NCBI RefSeq assembly: GCF_016757215.1
Contig: NZ_JAESIY010000001.1
Location: 372,001 to 436,000 of the forward strand
Origin: Fulvivirga sediminis
Lineage (GTDB): Bacteria > Bacteroidota > Bacteroidia > Cytophagales > Cyclobacteriaceae
DNA: 64,000 nucleotides
Direction: 5' to 3'
Part shown: positions 18,512 to 27,650 of the stretch, one piece after another
Layout of the letters: every line of letters starts with the position of its first letter
Position numbering within the stretch: the stretch's first letter is position 1
Program-made: the position numbers and the translations under genes
Notes under the pieces: generated by a model
Told to the model about the DNA's origin: nothing
Database searches by the model: none
What the model saw: only the letters and a program-made list of their open reading frames with translations

Positions 18512-19544
18512 TGGACTTGTAGTTTTTACTAAAAATTTCGGAAGCAATTTTACGGGAGCTACAGTTGCTACCTACAATTTGGTGCAAGAGTTTTTAGGTG
18601 AATTCAAGGAAGTTATAGTGATTTGTAAAAATGTGGGGAACTCAATCTCGGATGAGAGGTTGAAAATTAAAGTGTTTTCAACTTTAAATGAGGCTCGACG
18701 ACATTTGGTTAAGTTACCACCTGATTATGTTTACTTGTCAGATGATCATTTTGGATATATACTAAAAATGGCTGGAAGGGAATACTATCATGTTTACCAT
18801 GGGAGTTGGCCTGATGCAATGTTTTTAAGCCTTAGGATGTTTGTCTATGGTTTGTATTTTTTGCCTCAATATATTTTGACATTGGTATTTGCTAAACTGA
18901 TATTCAATGTATCTTATTATATGGATAAGTTCACTAGAAAATTTAATTCCAATACTACAGTTATTAGGAATGGAATGAGACATGCTAGTGTAAGCCGTGA
19001 AACTGAAAAGAATCTGATGGTAAAAAAGGGCAAATTAAAAATTATCATGGTTGGTACCATAGATAATTTAAAATTTAGAAAGGCGTTAGAACTATTTGAG
19101 CTTTTTGAAAGACATGAATTAAACAGTATTTGTGATGTTCATATATTTGGACATGCTAAAAATTTAAAGCTGTTAGAGAAACTAGGATCATTTAATTTTG
19201 TTCATTTGGAAGGTTTTTCGGCTAACATCATTTATAGGGATTTTGATCTTTACTTGACAACTTCATATTTTGAAAATTTATCGATAGCAGTATGCGAAGC
19301 CTTAAACTCAGAAATTCCTGTTTTTGGATTTAATGTTGGTGGATTGAATGAGGTCGTTAAACAATATTCAAACGGATACTTAGCTCCTATTAATAAGGTA
19401 GAATACTTGGCAAAAAATATCAAGGCTTGGTACGAACAGTCATTTTATCTTGATTCATCAGAAACACAGCTAGATGATTTTTCTTGGGAGGTAGCGGCAA
19501 AGAAGTATATCAAGAATTTCGAAATATTTGAAAGCCTTAAATAG
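18501..19544 (+). CDS. Glycosyltransferase family 4 protein
   Basis: A 347-residue GT-B-fold retaining transferase. The N-terminal domain opens with a glycine- and threonine-containing loop (NFGSNFTGATVATYN). The C-terminal donor domain has IIMVGTIDNLKFRKAL and the EX7E motif in ENLSIAVCEAL, followed by FGFNVGGLNEVV. A hydrophobic stretch around residues 110-135 may associate with the membrane. It overlaps its neighbours on both sides (11 and 17 bp), which supports a single transcript. Confidence 0.86.
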   Translation: MKDSGLVVFTKNFGSNFTGATVATYNLVQEFLGEFKEVIVICKNVGNSISDERLKIKVFSTLNEARRHLVKLPPDYVYLSDDHFGYILKMAGREYYHVYHGSWPDAMFLSLRMFVYGLYFLPQYILTLVFAKLIFNVSYYMDKFTRKFNSNTTVIRNGMRHASVSRETEKNLMVKKGKLKIIMVGTIDNLKFRKALELFELFERHELNSICDVHIFGHAKNLKLLEKLGSFNFVHLEGFSANIIYRDFDLYLTTSYFENLSIAVCEALNSEIPVFGFNVGGLNEVVKQYSNGYLAPINKVEYLAKNIKAWYEQSFYLDSSETQLDDFSWEVAAKKYIKNFEIFESLK

Positions 19545-20919
19545 TAAACTTCATATTTTGAAAATATCTGCACTTAATCTTTCTTCAATTCTAATTATTC
19601 TTTCTGCACTAATTAATCCTACCTTATTAGTTACGAAAACAGATTTATTGATACCCGTAATTCTGATCGAAATTTTCGTACTAATCCTGCTGTTAAGAAA
19701 GTTAGAATTGATGTCTTATGTCGTTTTTTTCTTTTCTTTTCAATTTTATGGCGTCAGTTTTTTAGGTATAAAAATATATGACCTCACTTTCTTGGCTCTA
19801 ATTATTTATGAAACTTTTAGAGGTAAAGGCATAAGGTTTGTAAAACCAAATAAATTTCCTATAGCCCTTTTCTTTTGTTTAATACTTGTCGCTTACTCTT
19901 TTTTATTAATAATTGTTTCAAAGTTTAATGCAGCTACAATATCTGAAAGTTTTATAGAATCAAGCAGGTACTTATTTTGTTTTTGTGTATTCTACTACTT
20001 TATCAATTGCAGAATTATTGATTATAAAAAGTTTTTCTTTTCTTTCCTTTTTTTGTGCATTTCAAATCTATTACAAGGCGTACTTGTTTACTTCCTATTT
20101 AAGGAATTGGTGATTTTTGATTCTTATGCCAATACCTTATATGATATAAGTTTATTTTCACCGTTAGAAGAAGCCAGAATGGCCGGTTTCTTTTCTGATC
20201 CCAATAAATATTATTTGTTTTTTACTGCAGTTTTATTTTTTTACGAATGTGTAGCTTATAAAGAGAAAAGGCTTGGTCTAAAAAGGTCAAAATATGGGTA
20301 TCTTTTAATTGTTTTATGCTTGTTGGGGTTGGGTTCTTCTTTATCCAGAATAGCACTTTTATTAATTATACTTTATGTTTCTTATAAGTTTGTTTTTAGA
20401 TTTTTAAGTAAAAGATGGTATCCTATAATTGGCTGGGCGACGTCAGTGTCTTTAATTCTTTTTTTTATAACGTTGCCTTTGCTTATTAATTATTATGATT
20501 CTTTTGTATCCTTATTTACCTCTGCCATAGGTCGAGGAGAAAGTTTGAAGTATTCTGCCTCGTTATCAAATGATAGTAGAATTAATGCATGGGTATTGGC
20601 AATTGAAGAAATTGCAAACCATCCGATAATGGGATATGGGGCATACTACTGGCAGTCATTTTATTATATGCCTCCACATAATACTTTTTTGTCTATTTTA
20701 ATGGATTTCGGATTAATTGGAGCCTTTTTATTTATTGGTGTTTTTTATCCAATATTTAAGCATTGGAATAACTATTATGTGTTGGTCTTCTTTCTAATAC
20801 CTCTATTAATATTAGATTTGCAGACTTTTAGGCTATGCTTCATAATGCTTGCTTTTTATATTAATGAATCAAAATCCATATCGAATGAAAGTCTTAATAG
20901 TTGGTCCTGTACAATCTGA
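19528..20919 (+). CDS. O-antigen polymerase/ligase-like membrane protein (Wzy candidate 1)
   Basis: A 463-residue integral membrane protein with about 11-12 helices and one larger loop. Near the C terminus GYGAYYWQSF followed by MPPHNTFLSILMDFGLIGA matches the Wzy/WaaL family pattern (a glycine-rich turn, HN, then a helix ending in GLIG). It would polymerise repeat units delivered by Wzx, or ligate the polymer. The start is assigned to TTG at 19528, which overlaps the previous gene by 17 bp; no early ATG exists in frame. A second family member lies at 21954. Confidence 0.82.
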   Translation: MKALNSKLHILKISALNLSSILIILSALINPTLLVTKTDLLIPVILIEIFVLILLLRKLELMSYVVFFFSFQFYGVSFLGIKIYDLTFLALIIYETFRGKGIRFVKPNKFPIALFFCLILVAYSFLLIIVSKFNAATISESFIESSRYLFCFCVFYYFINCRIIDYKKFFFSFLFLCISNLLQGVLVYFLFKELVIFDSYANTLYDISLFSPLEEARMAGFFSDPNKYYLFFTAVLFFYECVAYKEKRLGLKRSKYGYLLIVLCLLGLGSSLSRIALLLIILYVSYKFVFRFLSKRWYPIIGWATSVSLILFFITLPLLINYYDSFVSLFTSAIGRGESLKYSASLSNDSRINAWVLAIEEIANHPIMGYGAYYWQSFYYMPPHNTFLSILMDFGLIGAFLFIGVFYPIFKHWNNYYVLVFFLIPLLILDLQTFRLCFIMLAFYINESKSISNESLNSWSCTI

Positions 20920-21970
20920 TAAGTATTTTGGGGGGGTTGCTACTTTCACAGAATCTTTGGCGGATGGCTTTAAAATTAATGGTTTCGAGGAAGTAGAGAT
21001 ATTAACGGATTATACTATAAAGCCTACTACTCATTATGGTTGTGCTATTTCTGCCATTTTCAAGGAGCCGAAAAGAAGAAACCCACTGATTTTACGCCGT
21101 TTGGCTCATCAAATAAATATAAGGGAGGTCGACTTAATTATTACTTCCTTGGAATATGGACTGTCTTTGCTGTTTATAAAAAAGAATTCAGCAGTCAAAA
21201 TTCATTATTTACATGCTTTTCCTGCTAGAACGATGGCTGGTTTTTTTAAAACGATTGGATTGAATAAAGCAATGAAACTTATTTCAAGAAAGGCTGATTT
21301 TATGATTTCTAATAGTTCTCTGACAAGTGTTGTTAATAAGGAAATCTATGGGATTAAATCGGATAATATTATATCTATAGGACTAGGGTATGAGTTCATA
21401 GATGCCGTGAATACCCTAGTCTTAGGTAATTCTACATTTAAAAAGAACAAGAAGAGGGGACAGATATTATATGCAGGTAGAATGGCCTCAGAAAAAAACA
21501 TTTACAGTATCATTGAAAGTGTAGAGGCCTTATATAAGGAGAAAGATATTGATTTCAATATGATTATGATCGGGGAAGGAGAAGATTACCCAGAACTTGC
21601 GCAAAAGTATAATCAATCTACCTTTCCAATTGAATTTATTGGGGCAAAGAATCAAGATACGATTGTTAAGTATTATCTAGAATCGGAAGTTTTTATTTCG
21701 ATGAACCCTCATGAACCTTTCGGTATAACTTATTTAGAGGCATTGTTTACTAATTGTAAAATTGTTTGTCCGTTAACCGGTGGGCATATGGATTTTTCTA
21801 ATCTTTTCCATGAACATTTTTTTCTAACCAACCCTTACGATTGCACGTCCATTAAAGAAAGTTTGAAAGATGCACTTCAGTCAGATATACCGTCTTATAA
21901 TAAAAATATTGAAAGATTCAACTATGCGAATGTTGCGAATGATATAATCAATTATGTCTTTGATAAATAA
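20885..21970 (+). CDS. Glycosyltransferase family 4 protein
   Basis: A GT-B transferase of about 361 residues. It begins with a typical Rossmann strand and glycine-rich loop (MKVLIVGPVQSDKYFGGVAT). The donor domain contains GQILYAGRMASEKNIYSIIE and the EX7E motif in EPFGITYLEALFTN. I chose ATG 20885 because the protein then starts directly at the first beta strand; ATG codons at 20849 and 20864 are in frame. It overlaps the upstream membrane protein by 35 bp and the next gene by 17 bp. Confidence 0.88.
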   Translation: MKVLIVGPVQSDKYFGGVATFTESLADGFKINGFEEVEILTDYTIKPTTHYGCAISAIFKEPKRRNPLILRRLAHQINIREVDLIITSLEYGLSLLFIKKNSAVKIHYLHAFPARTMAGFFKTIGLNKAMKLISRKADFMISNSSLTSVVNKEIYGIKSDNIISIGLGYEFIDAVNTLVLGNSTFKKNKKRGQILYAGRMASEKNIYSIIESVEALYKEKDIDFNMIMIGEGEDYPELAQKYNQSTFPIEFIGAKNQDTIVKYYLESEVFISMNPHEPFGITYLEALFTNCKIVCPLTGGHMDFSNLFHEHFFLTNPYDCTSIKESLKDALQSDIPSYNKNIERFNYANVANDIINYVFDK

Positions 21971-23162
21971 AATCCCAAATATACAAGCTCTATGTTGGCA
22001 AGCATTTTCTTTGTCTGTAGCACTAACGATCTTCCAAAAGGTATCTTCATTGATATTTGCTGTCTTTATAGTGCTTAGCTTATCTCATGGGTTTAAAAGA
22101 ACAAACAATAGGGCTTTTAACTTTTATGCGGTTGTATTAGGCTTATTTTTTCTCTATATGTGCGTAAGAGATTACGTCAATTATTCTCCCATGTTTTGGA
22201 AGAAAACTGAAAAGAATTTATCAATTATAGCGATACTGCCCATTTTCTATTCTCCAATTTCAGTGAGTAAAAAAGTTATTAATCGGACTTTTTATTACAT
22301 TATAATTGTGATGTTTATAGTTCTATGTACAAGTTATAGCGTAGCTGTATATAGAAGTGGTCAATTGTATCCAATAGATAATGGAGAATCATTCTTTTAT
22401 TCTAATCCCTTTTCAAGACAGGAATATACCAAATTATTTGGAAGTATTCATCCCGGATATCTTTCAATGTTTATATTGATTAGTTTAGTGTTTATTTTTG
22501 AGATTATATTGAAAAGTGAAGTGGTTTTGAAGAAGGTTGGTTTGGCTTTGATTTTCATTTTTTTCACAATTAACGTTTTGATCCTATCATCAAAAACAGC
22601 TCTTTTTTTGTTGTTTTTGATTTTGATATACTATGCTTTAAAAATTCTTTTTCGTAAAAAATGGCTTATTTATACGGTTCCTATTGTATTTCTATTTGCT
22701 GTTTTTATGGCGTTTTTAATAAGAGGTGATAAGCAGTTGAATTATAGGTTAGATTCCGAGAGCTCTATCAGTTATCAATATAAATATGAACAGTGGACGG
22801 CATCATGGGAGCTAATAACAGAGAATTGGCTTTTTGGTGTTAGCGGTGTAGATCTGCAGCCAAAATTAAATGATGTTTATGACGCTAAAAACTACAATCT
22901 TAGTCTTAAGGAAGGGTTGAATTCACATAATCAATATCTTCAGACATTTGCGGCTTATGGTGTAATTGGAATATTGTTTTTACTTTTTATACTCTTTTTT
23001 CCATTCAAATGGGCAATTTATTCACCACTATACTTTTGGTTTTTATTTTTGTTTATAGTTTTCAATATTTTCGAGTCATCTTTTGCTCGCTATGATTCAA
23101 TATTTTTTTTCTTTACACTTAATTCTTTATTTCTAAAATATAATTCTCAATGGAGATTTTAA
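21954..23162 (+). CDS. O-antigen ligase/polymerase-like membrane protein (Wzy candidate 2)
   Basis: A 402-residue membrane protein with about ten helices. A hydrophilic loop before the last helices ends in LNSHNQYLQTFAAYGVIGIL, the Wzy_C/WaaL signature (HNQYL, then G-x-IG). It is the second such protein in the locus. One of the two is probably the polymerase; the other could be a ligase that moves the polymer to its final acceptor. The sequence alone does not tell which. It starts within the preceding glycosyltransferase gene and overlaps the epimerase gene by 13 bp. Confidence 0.83.
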   Translation: MSLINKIPNIQALCWQAFSLSVALTIFQKVSSLIFAVFIVLSLSHGFKRTNNRAFNFYAVVLGLFFLYMCVRDYVNYSPMFWKKTEKNLSIIAILPIFYSPISVSKKVINRTFYYIIIVMFIVLCTSYSVAVYRSGQLYPIDNGESFFYSNPFSRQEYTKLFGSIHPGYLSMFILISLVFIFEIILKSEVVLKKVGLALIFIFFTINVLILSSKTALFLLFLILIYYALKILFRKKWLIYTVPIVFLFAVFMAFLIRGDKQLNYRLDSESSISYQYKYEQWTASWELITENWLFGVSGVDLQPKLNDVYDAKNYNLSLKEGLNSHNQYLQTFAAYGVIGILFLLFILFFPFKWAIYSPLYFWFLFLFIVFNIFESSFARYDSIFFFFTLNSLFLKYNSQWRF

Positions 23163-24112
23163 TTACCGGAGGATCAGGTTTCATAGGGAGCCACTTCCAT
23201 AAAAATATATCACAAGAAAAAATTATTAATTTAGATCTTCATGAACCTTCTTTTGAGTATGAGTCTAAGTTTTTCAAAGGAGACATCAGGAATATTACTG
23301 ATGTAGATAATGCCATGAGTGGAGGGGTTGATACCGTTATTTCTCTGGCTGCTATGCATCATGATTTCGGTATATCTGAGGATGAATATTTTGAGACCAA
23401 TGAAAAGGGAACTCAGGTTTTGTGTGAGGCTGCAGGTAAAAAGGGAATTAAGACAATTGTATTTTATTCTTCAGTGGCTGTATATGGAGCTAACGAAGAA
23501 ATGTCACATGAAGAGATGGCACCTAACCCTAACATGCCATATGGGGCTTCTAAGTTAGCTGGAGAGAAGGTGCTCTATAAATGGGCAGAGGAAGATCCTT
23601 CAAGAAAGGTTCTGATTATAAGACCAGCACTTGTATTTGGTATAAATAATACTGCCAATATGTATAAGTTGATTAATCAAATTAACCTTGGGATATATTT
23701 TCATGTAGGAAAAGCTAATAATATTAAATCGATTGGTTATGTGGAAAATCTTGTAAAGGCTACATTATGGTTATTGGAAGACCTCCCTAAGGGTGTTTCT
23801 ATATTCAATTATGCGGATGAGCCACATTTAACCAGTAAGAAGATAGCGACTACAATTTCAGAGGCATTAGGAAAAAAAATTAGAATTACAGTTCCTAAAA
23901 CATTGGGGATTATGATGGGACTTCCTTTTGATTTGATAATCAAGGCTACAGGGAAAAATTTGCCTATATCTAGTGCTAGGGTTAAAAAGTTAGCCACAGA
24001 GACGGCGCATTCTGCTAGTAAATTATTTGAAAAAGGTTTCAAACCGGAGTTTTCCACCCAAGAAGGCTTGCGAAAAATGGTTAAATGGTATCTAGAAACT
24101 AAAATGAATTAA
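23150..24112 (+). CDS. NAD-dependent epimerase/dehydratase family protein
   Basis: A 320-residue extended short-chain dehydrogenase. It has GGSGFIGSHFHKNI at the N terminus, FYSSVAVYG with the catalytic Ser region, and YGASKLAGEK (YxxxK). Its position directly before a WecA-like GlcNAc-phosphate transferase resembles loci in which a 4-reductase of the WbpV type makes a 6-deoxy-HexNAc donor (QuiNAc or FucNAc) for the initiating transferase. That role is inference from context; UDP-hexose 4-epimerase is the alternative. Confidence 0.8.
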   Translation: MEILITGGSGFIGSHFHKNISQEKIINLDLHEPSFEYESKFFKGDIRNITDVDNAMSGGVDTVISLAAMHHDFGISEDEYFETNEKGTQVLCEAAGKKGIKTIVFYSSVAVYGANEEMSHEEMAPNPNMPYGASKLAGEKVLYKWAEEDPSRKVLIIRPALVFGINNTANMYKLINQINLGIYFHVGKANNIKSIGYVENLVKATLWLLEDLPKGVSIFNYADEPHLTSKKIATTISEALGKKIRITVPKTLGIMMGLPFDLIIKATGKNLPISSARVKKLATETAHSASKLFEKGFKPEFSTQEGLRKMVKWYLETKMN

Positions 24113-24138
24113 ATTTTCATATCTAAGTCCATTTATCA

Positions 24139-24146
24139 TAACTTTG
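24139..24146 (+). promoter_or_regulatory. -7 box upstream of the WecA-like gene
   Basis: TAACTTTG matches TAnnTTTG and is 20 bp before the ATG at 24167. It suggests that the initiating transferase has its own promoter, in addition to any readthrough from the polysaccharide operon. Confidence 0.5.
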
Positions 24147-24166
24147 CGCATCTAAAAAAATCTTAG

Positions 24167-25219
24167 ATGACTGCAATACTATTGGCGATAGCTACATCGT
24201 TTATTATCACTTTTTTGGTTATCCCGGTTATCATTAAGTATTCGAAGAAGAAGAGCAAGTTGTTGGATACGCCGGGAAGAAGAAAGATTCATAAAAAAAT
24301 TACCCCTTCGATGGGAGGAATAGGTATTTTTTCAGGGTTCTTTGTTGCACTGCTCGTATGGCTACCGTTAGAGGGGTTTGAGTATTTCAAATATATCCTA
24401 GCGGGTACGGGAATCATTTTCCTTGTTGGTATGAGAGATGATATTGTGCCACTTAAGCCTTTGAATAAGCTTATAGGGCAGCTTATCGCTTCTTCAATAG
24501 TGGTGCTCTTCTCTGGAGTTAGGCTTCATTCATTATATGGCCTTTTTGGTATTAATGAACTTAATGAAGTGGTTAGTTATCTGATAACGATATTCACCTT
24601 CATTGTAGTTACTAATTCATTCAACCTTATTGATGGACTTGATGGTTTAGCAGGAACCATAGCTACTATAGCATTAGGTAGTTTTGGAATATGGTTCTAT
24701 CTCATAGGTCAGCCATGGGTAGCTCTGCTGGCGCTAAGTGTGGCAGGTGCTGTAGTAGCTTTTCTTACTTTTAACTGGGAGCCTTCAAAAATATTTATGG
24801 GGGATACAGGTGCGCTGGTTTTGGGTTTCTTATTTTCTGTCTTGGTAATTGTTTTTATTGATGCCAATTATAACTTACCAATAGATAATCCATACCGATT
24901 CAGGGCTTCAATTACCTCGGGTATCTGTGTAGTTATTATTCCTCTATTTGACACTTTAAGAATCTTTATTTTGAGGCTGTCGAAGAAACAATCTCCATTT
25001 GCTCCTGATAAGAATCATATCCATCATGCACTTATGAGATTGGGAATGAGACATTCACAAACAGCGGTAGCATTAGGCATCCTCAACATCATCTATATAC
25101 TTTTGGCTATTGCTTTCAATGATGTTAAAGATGCCGTTTTATTGCCTATATTAATAATCTTTTCAGTTGTACTTTCTCTTACGCTGGATTTTCTTATTAT
25201 CAGAAAGCTTAACCGATAG
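24167..25219 (+). CDS. MraY/WecA-family undecaprenyl-phosphate sugar-1-phosphate transferase
   Basis: A 350-residue membrane protein with about ten or eleven helices. The family motifs are present: GMRDDIVPLKPLNKL (the first Asp-rich cytoplasmic loop), FNLIDGLDGLAG, FMGDTGALVLGF, and a histidine-containing loop (KNHIHHALMRLG). It would start repeat-unit synthesis by moving a HexNAc-1-phosphate to undecaprenyl phosphate on the inner face of the membrane. It ends within a hairpin that also covers the stop of the convergent cysQ gene. Confidence 0.9.
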   Translation: MTAILLAIATSFIITFLVIPVIIKYSKKKSKLLDTPGRRKIHKKITPSMGGIGIFSGFFVALLVWLPLEGFEYFKYILAGTGIIFLVGMRDDIVPLKPLNKLIGQLIASSIVVLFSGVRLHSLYGLFGINELNEVVSYLITIFTFIVVTNSFNLIDGLDGLAGTIATIALGSFGIWFYLIGQPWVALLALSVAGAVVAFLTFNWEPSKIFMGDTGALVLGFLFSVLVIVFIDANYNLPIDNPYRFRASITSGICVVIIPLFDTLRIFILRLSKKQSPFAPDKNHIHHALMRLGMRHSQTAVALGILNIIYILLAIAFNDVKDAVLLPILIIFSVVLSLTLDFLIIRKLNR

Positions 25220-25236
25220 GCTTATTAAAAGCCTAT
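25216..25236. terminator. Short bidirectional hairpin spanning both stop codons
   Basis: ATAGGCTT (25216-25223) pairs with AAGCCTAT (25229-25236) around a 5-nt loop. The hairpin covers the stop codon of the WecA-like gene and the stop of cysQ on the other strand. There is no strong T-tract on either side, so it may be a weak terminator or an mRNA end stabiliser. Confidence 0.45.
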
Positions 25237-25989
25237 TCCGAGGAAGCCCGTATTGAGAAGAGATTCTTTGTTGTAAGTAAAAGGTACTGGTCCGGTTTCT
25301 TTAAATACTTTACCTCCGGCACTTTCTAGTACAGCTTGTCCTGCGGCAGTATCCCATTCCATAGTAGGGCCGTGTCTATAATAAATATCGGCCTTACCTT
25401 CAGCCACCATGCAGAACTTGAGTGAGCTGCCAACGGAAATGCTATCGATAACATCGTATTCTTTAAGTATAACCTCTTCTTCTGGTGAAGCATGAGATTT
25501 GCTCCTCACGGCTATCCTCTTAGAGGTGGAGTTATTTACTTGTAGAGGTTCTTCCTTTCCATTTACGAGTTTGAAGGCTCTTTCTCCTGTTCCCACATAT
25601 ACTACATCAGGAACGGGAGCATACACTATGCCGAACACAGGCTTCTGCTTGCTGATAAGAGCTATGTTTACCGTGAACTCACCATTTCTGTTGATAAACT
25701 CTTTGGTGCCATCAAGTGGGTCTATTAGCCAAAATGTATCATAATTTTTTCTGGTACTATACTCTACCTGCTCTCCTTCTTCTGAAATAATAGGGATGTT
25801 AGGGTGAAGTTTAGTTAAGCCTTTCATAATTACGGCATGAGATGCTTTATCAGCTAAGGTAAGTGGAGAATTGTCGCTTTTGTAATCTACATCACCAGCT
25901 AGATCTTTATCGTGATAAATATTGAGGATCGCCTGGCCTGCCTGCAGAGCCAAATCTATCAATTCTTGTGTGTTAATTTGTTCTGTCAT
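25225..25989 (-). CDS. cysQ: 3'(2'),5'-bisphosphate nucleotidase CysQ
   Basis: An inositol-monophosphatase-fold enzyme of about 254 residues that removes the 3' phosphate from PAP (and PAPS). Metal-binding motifs are visible: a SEEGE segment, WLIDPLDGTKEFINRNGEF, and EWDTAAGQAVLESAGG. It faces cysCDN, whose kinase makes PAPS, and would clear the PAP left after sulfate transfer or reduction. The start is ATG 25989: the TAnnTTTG box at 25995-26002 rules out the ATG at 26007, which lies upstream of the box. Confidence 0.92.
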   Translation of the reverse strand: MTEQINTQELIDLALQAGQAILNIYHDKDLAGDVDYKSDNSPLTLADKASHAVIMKGLTKLHPNIPIISEEGEQVEYSTRKNYDTFWLIDPLDGTKEFINRNGEFTVNIALISKQKPVFGIVYAPVPDVVYVGTGERAFKLVNGKEEPLQVNNSTSKRIAVRSKSHASPEEEVILKEYDVIDSISVGSSLKFCMVAEGKADIYYRHGPTMEWDTAAGQAVLESAGGKVFKETGPVPFTYNKESLLNTGFLGIGF

Positions 25990-25994
25990 GCAAA

Positions 25995-26002
25995 CAAAAC
26001 TA
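25995..26002 (-). promoter_or_regulatory. -7 box almost touching the cysQ start codon
   Basis: The minus strand reads TAGTTTTG, followed by TTTGC and then the ATG. Transcription would begin within one to three bases of the start codon, giving a leaderless or nearly leaderless mRNA. A similar arrangement occurs at hemE. Confidence 0.5.
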
Positions 26003-26043
26003 CACAAATGCTTGTATGGTTTATTAATTAACTGAATTAATTG

Positions 26044-26051
26044 TATTTTTG
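26044..26051 (+). promoter_or_regulatory. -7 box upstream of cysC
   Basis: TATTTTTG matches TAnnTTTG and lies 18 bp before the cysC ATG at 26070. It probably drives the cysC-cysD run and perhaps the genes beyond. It is 42 bp from the opposing cysQ box. Confidence 0.5.
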
Positions 26052-26069
26052 GCGTTTAAATTTTAATCA

Positions 26070-26672
26070 ATGGCTGACAACATTCACCCTATATTTGATA
26101 CCATTCTTAGTACATCTGAGAAAGAAGAACTGTTAAATCAAAAATCTATAGTCATTTGGATGGTGGGCCTTTCTGGTTCAGGAAAAAGCACTATTGCCAG
26201 AGGACTGGAGAACAAGTTGCATAAAGAAGGTTTTCTTACATCGTTGCTAGATGGAGATAATCTTCGTACAGGGCTTAACAATAATTTAGGCTTTTCTGAA
26301 GAGGATAGAACAGAAAATATTAGAAGAGCAGCCGAAGCTTCTAAACTATTAGCCGCGAACGGTGTAATTACTATATGTTCGTTGATCAGTCCGACGGAGA
26401 GTATCAGAGAAATGGCTAAAACTATATTAGGAGATAAGTACTGTGAAGTGTTTATCAACTGTCCTATAGAAGAATGCGAAAAAAGAGATGTAAAAGGGTT
26501 GTATGCCAAAGCCAGAAAAGGAGAGATTAAGAATTTCACAGGAATCGATTCTCCCTTTGAAGCTCCACAGAAACCTAATATTACGCTCTATACTGCTGAA
26601 TACTCTGTTGAGGATAATTTAGATCAACTTTTAGAATACATTTTGCCAAAAATAAAACCTAGTAAGAATTAA
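26070..26672 (+). CDS. cysC: Adenylylsulfate (APS) kinase CysC
   Basis: A 200-residue kinase that phosphorylates APS to PAPS. The P-loop GLSGSGKSTIARGL is near residue 32, followed by DGDNLRTGLNNNLGFSEEDRTENIRR, of which the DGDNLR part binds APS, and the ISPTES segment corresponding to the family's active-site serine loop. The short N-terminal extension before the P-loop is usual. Its stop overlaps the cysD start by one base. It makes PAPS for sulfation or sulfate reduction; no sulfotransferase or PAPS reductase was recognised in the window. Confidence 0.94.
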   Translation: MADNIHPIFDTILSTSEKEELLNQKSIVIWMVGLSGSGKSTIARGLENKLHKEGFLTSLLDGDNLRTGLNNNLGFSEEDRTENIRRAAEASKLLAANGVITICSLISPTESIREMAKTILGDKYCEVFINCPIEECEKRDVKGLYAKARKGEIKNFTGIDSPFEAPQKPNITLYTAEYSVEDNLDQLLEYILPKIKPSKN

Positions 26673-27577
26673 TGAAGGCTTACAATCTAACACACTTAAG
26701 AGAGCTAGAAGCCGAAGCGATATATGTTATTCGCGAAGTGGCTGCTCAATTTGAAAATCCGGCTATCCTATTTTCAGGCGGTAAAGACTCCATCACAGTA
26801 GCTCACCTGGCTAAAAAAGCATTTTATCCTGGAAAGGTACCCTTTCCTTTGGTGCATATAGACACCGGGCATAATTTTCCTGAAACCATTGAGTTTAGAG
26901 ATAAATTTGTGGCAGAACTAGGAGCAGAGCTAATAGTAGGTTCTGTGCAAAAGTCTATAGATGAGGGCAAAGTAGTAGAAGAAAAAGGATATAATGCTAG
27001 TAGGAATGGTTTACAAACTGTAACCCTACTGGAAACTATTGAAAATAATAAGTTCGATGCTTGCCTTGGTGGAGCAAGAAGAGACGAGGAAAAAGCCAGA
27101 GCTAAAGAAAGATTCTTCTCCCATAGAGATGAATTTGGCCAGTGGGATCCTAAAAATCAGAGACCAGAAATCTGGAATATTTTCAATGGAAAAAAACAGT
27201 TTGGAGAAAACTTTAGGGTCTTCCCTATCAGTAACTGGACTGAGATGGACGTTTGGCAATATATTTTACAGGAGAATATTGAGCTTCCTCCATTGTATTT
27301 TGCTCATGAAAGAGATGTGTTTGTAAGGGATAATGTAATTATGGCTACTTGCGACTTCATTCAGATGAAAGATACTGAAGCAGCTGAGAAGAAAGTGGTA
27401 AGGTTTAGAACCATAGGTGATATGACTTGTACAGGTGCTGTAGAGTCATCAGCTTCTACTTTGGAAGATATTATAGAGGAAGTAGCCGCCGCCAGATCTA
27501 CTGAGCGTGGTACACGATCAGATGATAAGAGGTCAGAGGCAGCTATGGAAGATCGTAAAAAACAAGGTTATTTTTAA
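26672..27577 (+). CDS. cysD: Sulfate adenylyltransferase subunit 2 CysD
   Basis: A 301-residue subunit that forms APS from ATP and sulfate together with the GTPase subunit CysN. The PP-loop ATP-binding motif LFSGGKDSITVAHLA is at about residue 33. The family segments VHIDTGHNFPETIEFRD and LGGARRDEEKARAKE follow. The length and the end of the protein match CysD. It is between cysC and cysN, the normal order of an assimilatory or activation operon. Confidence 0.95.
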   Translation: MKAYNLTHLRELEAEAIYVIREVAAQFENPAILFSGGKDSITVAHLAKKAFYPGKVPFPLVHIDTGHNFPETIEFRDKFVAELGAELIVGSVQKSIDEGKVVEEKGYNASRNGLQTVTLLETIENNKFDACLGGARRDEEKARAKERFFSHRDEFGQWDPKNQRPEIWNIFNGKKQFGENFRVFPISNWTEMDVWQYILQENIELPPLYFAHERDVFVRDNVIMATCDFIQMKDTEAAEKKVVRFRTIGDMTCTGAVESSASTLEDIIEEVAAARSTERGTRSDDKRSEAAMEDRKKQGYF

Positions 27578-27650
27578 TATCTCTTCATTTTAAATAAAAG
27601 CACACTTAAAATTTAAGATCCCCTAAATCTTAGTAAATAATAAGAAACTA

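Noticed and set aside
14097-25219. Sulfotransferase in the polysaccharide locus
   Set aside because: None of the transferases shows a PAPS-binding P-loop-like motif; only GT and pyruvyl transferase features were seen.
26138-26539. 133-codon open frame on the minus strand
   Set aside because: It is opposite the well-supported cysC gene and shows no recognisable motifs.
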